Origin: Gigaspora rosea
Taxonomy: Eukaryota; Glomeromycota; Glomeromycetes; Diversisporales; Gigasporaceae
DNA: 64,000 nucleotides
Direction: 5' to 3'
Assembly (NCBI GenBank): GCA_003550325.1
Contig: QKWP01001217.1
Location: 4,600 to 68,599, forward strand
In this document: positions 22,933-34,124 of the stretch, piece after piece
Layout of the letters: each line of letters starts with the position of its first letter
Numbering within the stretch: the stretch's first letter is position 1
Program-made: the position numbers and the translations under genes
The notes under the pieces: generated by a model
Told to the model about the DNA's origin: nothing
The model's database searches: none
Seen by the model: only the letters and a program-made list of their open reading frames with translations

Positions 22933-23216
22933 AGGACTCTGGATATCTAGTATAGAGGTCATATTTTAAGTTTTTAGCAAAAACCTCTGGAATTTGTGAA
23001 GCAAAAAAACAGTTTTTGGCAATTAATCTTGGCATCTAGTGGTCCAATTTAAATAAACTTTTTTTTAAAATAAAGCTCTTAGTGAGACACATTTAACAAA
23101 AAAAGTTCATTTAATACTGATTACTGGATTAAAAGCTAGTTTCAACAAATTGGGCCAAAATTGGCAAAATCCAAATATAACCTATATGAAAGATGTCTGG
23201 AGTTCTCCTTTTTCTA
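22933..23216. mobile_element. AGG-ended MITE family H, copy 1 (in LINE)
   Basis: Ends AGGACTCTGGATATC and, inverted, AGAACTCCAGACATC. The interior words (TTTTTGGCAATTAATCTTGG, GGTCCAATTTAAATAAAC, CTTAGTGAGAC) are the inverse of 29311-29605. The flanks match only partly as an 8-bp TSD, consistent with an old insertion. Confidence 0.65.
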
Positions 23217-26200
23217 TGTCAACCAAAGAGGTAGGGATAGTTAAAATCATCATTAGGATGACTACAAAAACCTTTTACGTAAATTGACTGAAAAATCAAA
23301 AATAAAAATAGCCACTTTAAATATAAAAGGGCTGAATAATAGTGGTAAACAACATTTTTTTACGACAAGTAAACAAAGAACTCTTTCTGACGATCCCTCG
23401 TACCAAAATTTCAAGAACACCGACCTACGAAAACTTTCCATTTAACATATAAAATAGTAAATTGGCTCTATCAAACAAAGCCTGCAGTGAGCGGCACTTG
23501 TCGTTTAGAGGTAAAGTTCATAGACTACCTGCCAACAAGCTTAGAGTTTATCACTCACCGTTAGTGGGCCTCTGTCTGATACTACCAAGCAAAGAAGTAG
23601 TGGGCAACGACCTAGAGTTTAGTTTTGAGATGTGTTATTATGCTAAGCGTAACTCTTACCAACTCCCTAATATTTGGTACCTTTTGGGCTTCTTTTCGTC
23701 ACTTCTTGGAACTTTTCGAAATTTCGACAAAAAGTGGAAAATCTAGCTTACCCCTCTAAAAGATCGGCAATGTTTACTCTGCCCAGATTGGGATGACGCC
23801 TACCAAATTGGGTTAAGTCAGGAGCGCGTTTCAGATTGGTTGAAACAAACAATGAATAATAAGGACACTGGACATGTAGGAGCCGAACCGAAAAGAAATT
23901 TCTTCTGACGCATCCCTTCGAAATGGCGTATTTCAGTTATCTTTCTATTGTTTCTTTACTTTTGTAATTGGGTAAAGCTATATGCTTTATACAGTCTATA
24001 TAATTTTTAAAATTAGTTCTTATGAACGATGTCAATTTTATTTTCTTTTCTTTGTCTTTTTTGTCTATGTTTTTTTTTGGTTTGTTTACTTTGTTCATTT
24101 TGAATGTTATGTAGGTTTTGTAGTAATACCCTCTTTATATCTCCTTTTGTTTTCTTAAAAATCTATTGTTCGTATGGATTAGAAGGAAATATTCCTTGTC
24201 CTAGAGGCTAGGTAAGGAAGATTAAAGGAAGTTAGTAATGTTGACAAGCCTTCTTGAAATGTTAAAGAAAAAGAGAAGATAGGAAGGTAATTTTTAGCTT
24301 GTCGTAAAAAGGAAAAGACCTTTGACCTTTTTATTTTGGCTTTAAGTAGCTAGATAAGCTATCTGTTCTAATACCATATGGTATCGGAACAGTGCGGTAG
24401 GTTGCATTTAGGTATACGGGTACTTAGGTACCAACTGGATGGCCGGATGATGCTAAACTTAGTTATTAGGTAGTGCTATGTAGGTACAATTGTGGGTACA
24501 ATAATAAATACAAGTATCTTAATAAAGTATTAGCGTGGCTGCTTAAGGTTAAAAAAAAAAAAAAAATAGTGGTAAACAACAGAGAACCTTTATATTAATA
24601 AAGTTATACAGAATAGACATAATAATGCTACAAAAGACAAATTTAAATAATGAAAATAAAAGAAACTTTCTTAAAAAACAATGGCCTTACAAATCGATAT
24701 GGACAAAAAAAACTGTGATTTTAGTAGACAACAAAAATACACAATTTAGAGATACAGAAACAAAAAACGATGAATGGATTATAATAACAAAATTCTCACA
24801 TCAAGGAAAAAATTACAATATGGTTAACCTTCATGCTTTTCTTAACATCAAAGACAGAGTAATATTTTTTAATGAATAGTTCTCCAAGCTTAGTGAAGAG
24901 AACATAAATATTATAGCTTGAGACATGAACACTAACTTAAACCCTGAAAAGAACTGTGTGAATCAAGCCGCTCCCCAAAGAGACTTCTCAAAGGAGATTC
25001 TGACGACAAAGTTCCACAATATAGTAGACTTTGTTAAAAAAAGCACTTTTCTAATCTTTTTTTAGAACATCTATAATAATAGTTCCATAGGAACATGTAT
25101 CAACTATATATTTGTGAATGAAAACTACAGACACTGTATCTCAGAAGTGCTAATTCAACACAGTAACTCAGATCATCTGTTGCTTGAGTGCATGCTGAAC
25201 TTTGACTAATAACAAAGACGAAACACGCGTTAGAGCTTTTAGAAGAAATACCTCAAATATGAAAAGATATATAGCAAATTTTAGAAGAACTAAAGTGTGC
25301 CGATTCGGCTTTAAACTGAGACAATTGTAAAATTAATATTTAGTCCATTATAAGGGCATTTAGAAAACAGAAATAACCAGAAAGTGAGATAGCTAAATTA
25401 AACAGGAAATTAACAGTACTAAAAATACAACAAGCTGAAGCTGCGGGGAATTAATTTTTACAAACCCAAATAGAAGAGCTTGAATCAAGTATGAGAACTG
25501 AAATCTCAAGATTAACAGTGAAATGGGTTATAAAATCCAAAGCTAAATAGGCAAAAAAAGTGGAAAAGTCAATGAGATACTTTTTTGTACGATTTAAAGC
25601 CAGACAAAGTAAAACTTGTCAGAAGGTAATAAAGATACCAGACTCTGAAAGATCAAAAGACTTAGATACTCTACATTATATAAGAAACTACTAAGAGGAG
25701 CTCTATAAAAGTAAGAAGATGGACTGCAAAGCAATAGAAGAAATAGTAGAAGACCTGCCAAAGGTTATCACAGAAATGAATGAACTCTTACTAAGGGAAA
25801 TCTTTATGCAGAAAATAACACAAACTATTAAAATACTGCCAAATAACAAATCGTCTGGAACTGATAGCTTTACCTATAAATTTTACAAAGAACAATAGAA
25901 ATAGTAGTACCGGTATTAGAAAAGGTGTTCAATAAGGTCCTAAAAAATAGCAAAATGCCATAGTTTTGGCATAAAAGCCCCATTACATTGATACCAAAAA
26001 AAGCTAAAAATCTAGAGAAAATACAAAATTGGCATCCAATCTTAATGGTAAACTGTGACGCTAAGATATTCATAAAGATAATAGCTGATCAATTCAATAC
26101 GATCTGTGATAAGCTAATACCAGAACACCAACAAGGGTTTATTGCTAATAGATCGATCACAGACGCAGTGCTCGACATAATTACAACAATTAAAAAACCT

Positions 26201-27230
26201 AGAAAACAGACTGATCTACACTGAATACTGCTGGTTAACCAGGCCAAAGCGTTTGAGACAAGATGAGAAGATAATAGAGTTAGTATTAAATCTCTTTAGA
26301 CAACAAAAAGTATACATTGTCAAAGAGAATGTGCTATTGAGTCTGTTTAGAGTAAAAGGGACATGAAACAAGGAGACCTTCTCTTTTCTTTTTTATATAT
26401 CATAGCCTTCGAACCATTACTGAGGCAATTGAGAAAAAAGCTTTCAGAAATTTCTCTAAGCAAGCAAAATTTCAAACTAGTAGCTTATGGCAATAACCTA
26501 TCAATTGTAATAGGTTCGGCTTTGGATTGGAATAATACCTTCCACCTCTTTAAGGTATATGAAAAGGTATCGAATACTAAAATAAACAAGAATAAAATGA
26601 AGCTAGTTCCTTTGACTTCTATAGCAGAAAGAGTAATACTTGAAGGGAAAGAACAATATAAAAAGATAGTGGAACAGAACACTATAACAATACTGGAGTA
26701 CAAAATACAAAGAGATGGTTCACTAAAAAAAGAATTATGGGACCAGGTTATTAAAAAACTAAAAAAGTCAATAGAACAATTAAACTTTATGATCTCTCTT
26801 TCAGGAGAAAGATCCTTATAGCCAACTCTCTAGTTCTGTCAAAAGTATAGTATACTGTCTATATATTAACACCAAACAGAAAACAAATCTCAGAGCTCAA
26901 TAACATGATCTTGACTTGGATAAAAAACGAATTCAAAATGCTCCCAAAATACACCAAATTCCAGGAAGACTACAAAAACGATGAACTGCAGGCCCTGATA
27001 CTAAAGAATTTAATAGATACCAGACTTTTGATGATTTGGAAAAAACTTTGTACAGAATGCTTTACTTGAGCAAACTTTGAGAGAGAAAGAATTAGCAATA
27101 GACTCAAAAAAAAGAGAAATATAGAAGTAGCCAAGGGCCTTACAAGAAAAAATATAAGCTCTAAGACTTGGCTACTGGAATAAAGGACACATCTAGGGGC
27201 CTGGAAAAGAATAAAAGACAGTTTATGAAT
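23217..27230 (+). pseudogene. LINE ORF2: endonuclease and reverse transcriptase, catalytically dead
   Basis: Endonuclease start IKIATLNIKGLNN at about 23303-23340 is cut by the nested retroposon and resumes at 24581. Further blocks are DMNTNLNPEKN near 24922, NYIFVNENYRH near 25105-25140 and NSDHLLLEC at about 25165-25190 (the SDH motif is kept). Reverse transcriptase blocks follow: LPNNKSSGTDSFTYKFYK near 25836, NWHPILMVNCDAKIFIKI near 26027 and HQQGFIANRSITDAVLDI near 26127. The QGDLLFSFLYIIAFEPLL block is at 26369. The catalytic YADD box reads YGNN at 26486-26497, so both aspartates are gone. Downstream ILIANSLVLSKV-like sequence follows near 26813. Confidence 0.88.
23354..24564 (+). mobile_element. 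A-tailed retroposon (family R), 16-bp TSD in LINE ORF2
   Basis: Bounded by AATAGTGGTAAACAAC at 23338-23353 and 24565-24580. The tail is poly-A, preceded by TATCTTAATAAAGTATTAGC. Removing it rejoins the LINE endonuclease. The 5' part matches the copies at 670-1228, 36226-36700 and 41700-42950. A 94-codon ORF at 23462 (MCYYAKRNSYQLPNIWYL) has recognisable counterparts in the 36-kb and 41-kb copies, but frames differ and no protein family is recognised. An internal inverted pair, TTTTTACGACAAG near 23358 and CTTGTCGTAAAAA near 24298, brackets most of it. Confidence 0.88.
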
Positions 27231-27480
27231 AGTTTTTATACTGTATGAAATGTACTACGAGCACTTATATTTGAGAGCTGATATCAACGATTAATTAAAA
27301 CCTATTCAGCTATAGGAGGTTATTTAAAAAAACTTTATTAATCAAAGAAAAGCTAGGCTTGTTGTTTTACAACACAAGTTTTTAATGCTGGCATTCAAAG
27401 TATACAACATGTAGAATGTTATAACAACCTTATTAAGAGATGTGTTAACTAGTCATTGTTGTTGATTAAATTGTATAATA

Positions 27481-28252
27481 CTGTATATTGCCGAAAATAA
27501 GCTACCTCCTAAAATAAGTTACCCCCCCAGTTTTGATCCAAAAACGTCAAAACGCCTTTGACCCGAAAATAAGCTACCCCTTTGTCTTACCAAAAGATAT
27601 TTAACAAAATTTTTAGTTCTGAAAATAAGCTACCCCCACGATCGATAAACGTTGCTACATAGTAAAGTCTAAATTTTACTAAGTAAATCGATCAAAGTTG
27701 CATAAGTAACCTTGTTTAGCAGATCAAAATACACGTATCCTAAAATTTCATAAAAATCGAAGAACTTTTTATTATTTGACGTTTAATTTTTACGTTCAAC
27801 AGTTTTTTTTTACAAAAAAAAAAAACTATTGAACATAAAATTAAAAGTCAAATAATAAAAAGTTTTTCGATTTTTATGAAATTTTTAGGGTACGCGTGTT
27901 TTGATCTGCTGAACAAGGTTACTTATACGACTTTGATCGATTTATTTAGTAAAATTTAGACTTTACTATATAGCGATTATAATTGATTATTTTATAAGTT
28001 ACTCCCGATTTTTTCTGCATGTTTATTTATTGTTTATAACATATTTATTTATTGTCTACAGCATATTTATTTATTGTCTACAGCATATTTATTTATCTAT
28101 TTTACTTGTTAGAGTTTGTGTTCGAAAATAAGCTACCTCTTTGTTGTGCTTTAAATTACTTAAAATAGTAAATATCCCGAAAATATGCTACACACGGTTT
28201 TTTTTTGTTAAAAATTGGCAAAAAAAGGTAGCTTATTTTCGGCAATATACGG
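27481..28252. mobile_element. Tc1/mariner-like MITE with TA TSD and fold-back core
   Basis: TIRs CTGTATATTGCCGAAAATAA and the inverse of CCGTATATTGCCGAAAATAA are flanked by TA at 27479-27480 and 28253-28254. GAAAATAAGCTACCCC words recur inside. The core (27655-27970) is a fold-back with ~155-bp arms around a poly-T/poly-A turn. No transposase. Arm-like units also form the tandem array at 61960-62540. Confidence 0.85.
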
Positions 28253-28274
28253 TACAATTCAGAAGCATCTTGAC

Positions 28275-28511
28275 TAGTGATGCCACCGAAATTGATTTTT
28301 GAAAAAGGCCTATTTCGTCTTCATTAGAGAAAATTAAAATTTTTTATAAAGAAAAGCAAATAAAATTTATAGATATGTTCCTTATAATTTCGTCTATTCA
28401 AAAAAAGTATCAAATAATTTCGTCTTTCAAGTAAAATAGGTCAAAAACAATTTCGTCTTCTAATTTTAATTTCGGGTTTTAGAACCCGAAATGCTTTCGT
28501 CCTTATGTATA
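28275..28511 (+). mobile_element. MITE family E, copy 2, perfect TSD ATCTTGAC
   Basis: Flanked by ATCTTGAC at 28267-28274 and 28512-28519. Starts TAGTGATGCCACC and ends TATGTATA; these ends are only weakly inverted. ATTTCGTCT occurs at 28312, 28387, 28417 and about 28451, then the hairpin CGGGTTTTAGAACCCG and a final TTTCGTCC. Eight-bp TSDs in this and the 15.7-kb copy suggest hAT mobilisation. Confidence 0.85.
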
Positions 28512-29310
28512 ATCTTGACAAAGAAAATAAATATAGTCATTCTTAAAATACTATTACTTTTAGTCATAATAGTGGATTACAATCAATAAGTCGAATATTG
28601 TTTCCCAAAATTATTGAATTGTGTGAAAAATTTATTACACCTCATATAGTAGCTGAAATAAAGTTACAAATTCAACAGGCACTTTGGTATCGATATTTTT
28701 TATTTGATATTTTGCAAGAACAGTATGATAATGAATCCGAATTTATAAATGCATGCATTGAAGATAGTTATGATTCGCAACAAGCCCATATTATTTCACT
28801 TTTAAATAATATTTCACATAGTAATATTAAAAAAGCTTGGCGCATTGTTAGCTTAATAGGCACTACAAATAACCACTATTATTTTATTTCAGAATTGTTC
28901 ATATTTATATATATGCACTTGGCCTATTAGTCGTAGAATTGTATATTGGCATTATTTTGCTGTTCTTTTGGAGTCAAATATAGCTGTCTTTCACATTACT
29001 TTTATAATGCAGCAATGGTATAAAGATATATATCTTAGTGAATTAGAGGATATATTCAAAAATATTTCAGCAATTCGACCATGCCATAATATTTATAATA
29101 AATCAGCTTTAGTAAAATCAAACACCTCAATCTACTTTATCTAATCAATTCGAACAACTAACTTTTACATATGGATCTAAAAAGCCAAATAACAGATTTC
29201 TTCGAGATCAAATGTGTTATGGTAAAAGCTATGAATTATTATATACAGTTTTAGCATTGGCGATAAAGTCAGAAGCCGATGAAGAAGTAAATAATTGGTG
29301 CTATCAATTT

Positions 29311-29605
29311 AGGACCCCGGACATCTCTCATATAGGTCATAACTGGATTTTGGCCAATTTTGACCTAATTTGCTGAAAATGACAAAATCTATTTATTTAA
29401 ATAACTTTTGATCCAGTAATCAGAATTGAATGAACTTTTTTTTGTTAGATGCACCTCACTGAGAGCTTCATTTTAAAAAAAGTTCATTCAAATTGGACCA
29501 CTGAATGCCAAGATAATTGCCAAAACTGATTTTTGCTTTTCAAATTTCGGGGGTTTTTGCTAAAATGCGTAATGTATGACCTCTGTACTACATGTCCGGG
29601 GTCCT
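29311..29605. mobile_element. AGG-ended MITE family H, copy 2
   Basis: TIR AGGACCCCGGACAT at both ends. Flanks ATCAATTT (29303-29310) and ATCACTTT (29606-29613) are an 8-bp TSD with one mismatch. Excising element plus one TSD leaves the MULE frame continuous (TGC TAT CAA TTT ATT CAG). The interior carries the shared module TAACTTTTGATCCAGTAATC with its inverse, and CTCACTGAGAG between. Confidence 0.85.
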
Positions 29606-30052
29606 ATCACTTTATTCAGCAAAAATGAGAAATTCAGAAGCTTGTTTTTACAACTTTTGAATCAAATATTAATACAATCTCAAATCGAAATAATGTTGAT
29701 CAAGAAAATGCTATTAATGAAAAAAATATTAATCATGATGAAAATATTTTTTAAGATGAAAGTATAATTCAAAATAAAAACACTATTCAAGATGAATATG
29801 TTGTTCAAGTTACTAATCCAAAAGTTATAGCAACTAAAGGTCAACCAAATGGAAAACAAAAAAGTATATTAGAATTAGAAAATTGAAGACCTTTAAAACT
29901 ATTGAAGAAAATTATAATCAACAAAATGATAAAGAACTTTCTAAAAATACAGATACTTTGTTCTAACTATCATATGCAAAGACATAATATTTGCTCTTGT
30001 AACTTGCTAAAGCATTCTAAATAATTTGCTATTATTAATACTATTAATATTG

Positions 30053-31123
30053 TGGGTGTGGTAACTTAGGGAAGTTGGTAAGTTGTCACCCCAAGTGGCA
30101 GGTCTAGAGTTCAAATCCCACTGGCGACGCTTTGGAAAAATAGACCTGTGTTATGGTAACCATTTCCTGTCGATCGGTTGGGTATATTACCTGTAGTCCT
30201 TGGTTACCATCTCGAATGGGAGCTTTCGGGCGAAGTTGTGTCCAGTGACACAGACAAATCCAAGGAACCGGGAAAATGTAAACCCATTTGGAAAGTCCTG
30301 AGTAAGGAGGTAGCAACGATCTTCGACGGTGCTACCAGAACCGGAATATCAGAAACCGGAGCAGGAGAACTGGACGACATGACCTTCGGAAGAGAGGGTC
30401 CACCAACCTGGCCACCGGAGTCATACTGGAGAAAAAGGACCTATGTTCTGAAATTAGGTACCAGAGGAAGAAAAACCATAGTAGCACCTAATGCTGGGTA
30501 GATCAACCCTTCTGGGCCAACTGGTTTGGAAGTTTGGGGCACCCGGTAATGGACCGGTNTCAACCCTTCTGGGCCAACTGGTTTGGAAGTTTGGGGCACC
30601 CGGTAATGGACCGGTAGGAAAGTAATGGTGGGTATGAACCTTACAAGGGCAGAAGTAGGTAATGGTAGCGGTTAGGTACCCTCTGACTACAAGTTGCTTG
30701 CCTCGGTGAGTGCGTAAGTTACCGAAGTGTAGATAATACCTGTGTGGGACAGGGACTGCTCTACCAAGTTTACCTATAAGGATAAATTAGTCCTAAGGGG
30801 ATGTAGGTAGCATCCGGGACTGTCTTCGACTGACTAATGTATCGGAAGGCTGTACTAGTGATCACAAGTAGGATTGACATGCGAAGCGTTGGACCAGAGG
30901 GTTTAAATAGGCAATCCCCTAGTTGGGTTGTAGGTATGGCAACTAGTGTAGAACCTTTGGGCGGACTACTTAAATTAGACAACCAAAAGTTGTATGTGTG
31001 GCTAGTTGTACTCTCATTCAATGTAACTCAATTGTGGGTGCGCCCAAAGAGGCGCCCTTGATCCACAGGCTTGATTAAATAAACTCTCACCCAAAGCGGG
31101 AACTTTAACACAAAAAAAAAAAA
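30053..31123 (+). mobile_element. tRNA-headed A-tailed retroposon, copy 2
   Basis: Plus-strand copy of the 21-kb retroposon. TSDs are AATACTATTAATATTG at 30037-30052 and AATACTATTTATATTG at 31124-31139, one mismatch in 16. The tRNA-like head lies at about 30057-30130, with box-A-like TAGGGAAGTTGG and box-B-like AGTTCAAATCC (30108-30118). The tail is (A)13. A ~55-bp block (from about 30504) is repeated directly around a single N at 30559, which looks like an assembly join. Differences from copy 1 are mostly C/T and G/A transitions. Confidence 0.88.
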
Positions 31124-31383
31124 AATACTATTTATATTGATATAGTATAATAAAAGTTGAAACAAAAAATATTTAATATACTGCTTAAATGATATATTAC
31201 CTATAGATTATCTACGTATTGATAAAGTTTTTGTTAGTTTAGGATTAGGGTAAGCACCTAGATTAGGGTGAGCATCTAGGTTAGGGTTAGGGTTTGGTGC
31301 TTATGTTGTTAGAGCATGAAAAGTAATTTTGTTATATTATACATGATCTTGAAATCGAATTGTAACAAATAACTTAAACCATT

Positions 31384-31507
31384 TTATTACTGATTAATAA
31401 TAACTAGTGATTATTAATAATCAACTAGTTAATAATAACTAGTGTTTATTATTATTATTAATTATCTGGTTAATAATAACTAATGATTATTAATAACCAT
31501 CTGGTTA
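31384..31507. repeat. ~40-bp tandem repeat of TTAATAATAACTAGTG type
   Basis: About three units of TAATAATAACTAGTGATTAT followed by ATCAACTAG / ATCTGGT. It ends at the TTA target of the next MITE. Confidence 0.6.
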
Positions 31508-32237
31508 GGGGGCATCCATAAATAACGTTATGTACCCCCTCATAGTAGTGCTGGACCAGGACCCCGAGCATTCTATGAACAGCTAACAATTTTAAAAAAT
31601 TGTTATATATTTCTAAAAACAGAAAAGATCTACAGAAAAACAGTCAAAAATAAGCATTAATATTACTAAATATAAAAAAGATCTACACAAAAATAGTTAA
31701 AAATAAGCAATAGCAAATTGTCACCCACCTATGTATAGCTTAGGGTCCTGCTGGACCCCCCCACTATATAAAAAAATTTTTCAAAATCTGTATGTTTATA
31801 TATAAAATTTTACAAAAACTTGAATATATTGTGACACAGTAATTCGAATTGGATGATTTAGGTACCATTCGATTTGTCTCAGTGAGACGAATCCAATGAT
31901 ACCAAAATCATTTCATTTGGATCACTGAATCAATAGTTATTCACAAAAAACCATTGATTTTTTAGTAATTTTATAAGAAAATATAATAACCAATAGTATT
32001 TGGCCAATAAAATTTTATCCAGTGCTCCAAATGAAATGAAATTGGTACCACTCGACTCCTCTCACCGAGACGAATCGAATGGTACCAAAATCATTAAATT
32101 TGGACCACTGGTTCAATTTTTAGCCAATTTTTTCTAAAAAAATTACGTTATATTTTTTTGACACCCCTTCTACTTATTGAGAAAAATGTTATCGTTCGTC
32201 CAACCCCTCTTGTATAATGTTATTTATGGATGCCCCC
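31508..32237. mobile_element. Harbinger-like MITE family HL1, copy 2 with nested element
   Basis: TIR GGGGGCATCCATAAATAACG with TTA flanks at 31505-31507 and 32238-32240. Its length (730) exceeds copy 1 (530) by exactly 200 bp, which equals the nested 192-bp element plus its 8-bp TSD. Confidence 0.88.
31558..31749. mobile_element. AGG-ended MITE family J, TSD GCTGGACC
   Basis: Starts AGGACCCCGAGC and ends, inverted, AGGACCCTAAGCTATACATA. The flanks GCTGGACC at 31550-31557 and 31750-31757 are a perfect 8-bp duplication. Internal words AAAGATCTACA and AAAAATAAGCA are repeated twice. A relative is at 61712-61891. Confidence 0.85.
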
Positions 32238-32290
32238 TTATTATTAACCAGTGGCACAAATTAAAAATGTCCATATTATATAAATATATA

Positions 32291-32451
32291 TGTTGTGTCC
32301 CAGATAAGAATTTGTCCCAATTTGGAATCTTGCCTAATCCTACCTCTAACTCTAGCCTAATCCTAACCCTAAAGTCACCTAAAGTCCTAATTCTGCTACA
32401 AAATTCTCATCTGGGACAGCCCGATTTCGAATCGGGCATCGGGACACAACA
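32291..32451. mobile_element. Small TIR element with TGTTGTGTCCC ends
   Basis: TGTTGTGTCCC and its inverse GGGACACAACA are flanked by TA on both sides, which would fit Tc1/mariner. The interior has CCTAATCCTAACCCTAAAG, a degenerate telomere-like word. An inner palindrome CCGATTTCGAATCGG lies near the right end. Confidence 0.6.
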
Positions 32452-32693
32452 TATATATCGTTTATTTATTTTTTAAAAAATTTTGAAAATTTGCGAAAAT
32501 TTGCAAAATATTGCGAAATATTTCCTGCGATTTTCAACTCCTGAAGGTGCATTTTTTTTATTTGATTTATTTTGTAATATTTCACATTGATCATAAGATT
32601 TTTGAAATATTATGGCAATAACTTACATAAGATTACATATATAATTCACTGATGTACTATAGCAAACTTACATAACTATTATCTTTATATTCC

Positions 32694-32999
32694 TTAGATT
32701 GTAGTAGAACACAGACAAATTTGCCTGCGTTTTTGCACTTTTTTAGCTCTGATTTACTTTTTTAAAATACTAAAATAATTAAATAAAACTTTGTACAATT
32801 ATATTTGAAAATAAGGATTACTTTTTTGCAAAATTAGTTTTTATATTATAAGAAAATAAATTATAGTTACATATAAGCTGAAAATAGATAATTTTAAGAA
32901 AAAATTTTTTTAAAAAATTTTATTACAATTTTTCTGCGATCTTATTTAGTTTTAGTTTTAGAACTATAGTTCTTAAGACAATATTGTAGTTTATATAAA
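32694..32999. repeat. 306-bp inverted-repeat arm (partner 1-306)
   Basis: Reverse complement of the first 306 bases of the window with very few differences. See the entry at 1-306. Confidence 0.85.
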
Positions 33000-33317
33000 G
33001 GATGACAACTTTCATTATTGCAACTTTAATGATTTACTTGTAAAAATTAAGACTTGTATTAGAAGTAAAGATTTTTTTTATAGACGGGAACATATAAAAT
33101 TTGAAAAAATCTAAAGAAAAATTTTAATAGTAAAAATGCCAATACAAGAACTTTAAACATTTATTATATTAAAGTTTTCTAATGATTTTAAAAAAATTTT
33201 ATAACAAAGTTACTAAAACAAAACTTAAAGAATATTTTTTACTTAGAAAAGATATGGCTAAAATCAATATTTAAAATTTTATTAAAAATTTTAAAATACG
33301 CAGGCAAATTTGCCTGT
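33000..33317. other. AT-rich stretch ending in a palindrome at the gap
   Basis: No gene. Ends with ACGCAGGCAAATTTGCCTGT, the same word as the 306-bp repeat, directly before the N run; a third copy of that repeat may be hidden in the gap. Confidence 0.5.
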
Positions 33318-34124
33318 NNNNNNNNNNNNNNNNNNNNNNNNNNNNNNNNNNNNNNNNNNNNNNNNNNNNNNNNNNNNNNNNNNNNNNNNNNNNNNNNNNN
33401 NNNNNNNNNNNNNNNNNNNNNNNNNNNNNNNNNNNNNNNNNNNNNNNNNNNNNNNNNNNNNNNNNNNNNNNNNNNNNNNNNNNNNNNNNNNNNNNNNNNN
33501 NNNNNNNNNNNNNNNNNNNNNNNNNNNNNNNNNNNNNNNNNNNNNNNNNNNNNNNNNNNNNNNNNNNNNNNNNNNNNNNNNNNNNNNNNNNNNNNNNNNN
33601 NNNNNNNNNNNNNNNNNNNNNNNNNNNNNNNNNNNNNNNNNNNNNNNNNNNNNNNNNNNNNNNNNNNNNNNNNNNNNNNNNNNNNNNNNNNNNNNNNNNN
33701 NNNNNNNNNNNNNNNNNNNNNNNNNNNNNNNNNNNNNNNNNNNNNNNNNNNNNNNNNNNNNNNNNNNNNNNNNNNNNNNNNNNNNNNNNNNNNNNNNNNN
33801 NNNNNNNNNNNNNNNNNNNNNNNNNNNNNNNNNNNNNNNNNNNNNNNNNNNNNNNNNNNNNNNNNNNNNNNNNNNNNNNNNNNNNNNNNNNNNNNNNNNN
33901 NNNNNNNNNNNNNNNNNNNNNNNNNNNNNNNNNNNNNNNNNNNNNNNNNNNNNNNNNNNNNNNNNNNNNNNNNNNNNNNNNNNNNNNNNNNNNNNNNNNN
34001 NNNNNNNNNNNNNNNNNNNNNNNNNNNNNNNNNNNNNNNNNNNNNNNNNNNNNNNNNNNNNNNNNNNNNNNNNNNNNNNNNNNNNNNNNNNNNNNNNNNN
34101 NNNNNNNNNNNNNNNNNNNNNNNN
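33318..34124. other. Assembly gap (807 N)
   Basis: All N. The left flank is a palindromic repeat word and the right flank is a satellite. Confidence 0.99.

Larger units (their letters stand above)
19600..27230 (+). mobile_element. Dead two-ORF LINE with three nested insertions
   Basis: A CR1-like non-LTR retrotransposon in the plus orientation. An ORF1-like part (about 19600-21060) with a degenerate zinc knuckle is followed, after insertions, by an ORF2 part (23217-27230) with endonuclease and reverse transcriptase blocks. It is broken by a tRNA-headed retroposon (21190-22216), an AGG-ended MITE (22933-23216) and an A-tailed retroposon (23354-24564). Numerous stops and frameshifts, and loss of the catalytic aspartates, show it is inactive. 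The downstream end is placed where MULE-like coding sequence begins. Confidence 0.8.
27236..29990 (+). pseudogene. MULE / FAR1-like transposase pseudogene with three insertions
   Basis: Coding blocks typical of MULE-type transposases appear in order. YQRLIKTYSAIGGYLKKLY lies at about 27280-27340 and FNAGIQSIQHVECYNNLIK at about 27380-27440. Then come FPKIIELCEKFITPHIVAEI at 28601, a degraded SWIM-like zinc region after 28910 (CTWPISRRIVYWHYF, lacking the usual second cysteine pair), and a tail KVIATKGQPNGKQKSILE near 29820. Elements at 27481-28252, 28275-28511 and 29311-29605 interrupt it. Removing the last one with one TSD keeps the frame. Remaining in-frame stops show decay. Confidence 0.75.

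Noticed and set aside
28275..28511. Helitron identity for MITE family E
   Set aside because: Although a 3' hairpin is present, 8-bp duplications flank the copies and the end is not CTRR.
30057..30130. Functional tRNA gene
   Set aside because: Only A- and B-box-like words are present; the acceptor stem does not pair, and the segment is the head of a retroposon with TSDs.
30178..30501. 107-codon frame conserved between two retroposon copies
   Set aside because: It begins at TTG, not ATG; the copies differ at 9 residues, mostly through transitions, and it has no known similarity. Similar length reflects recent common origin of the copies.
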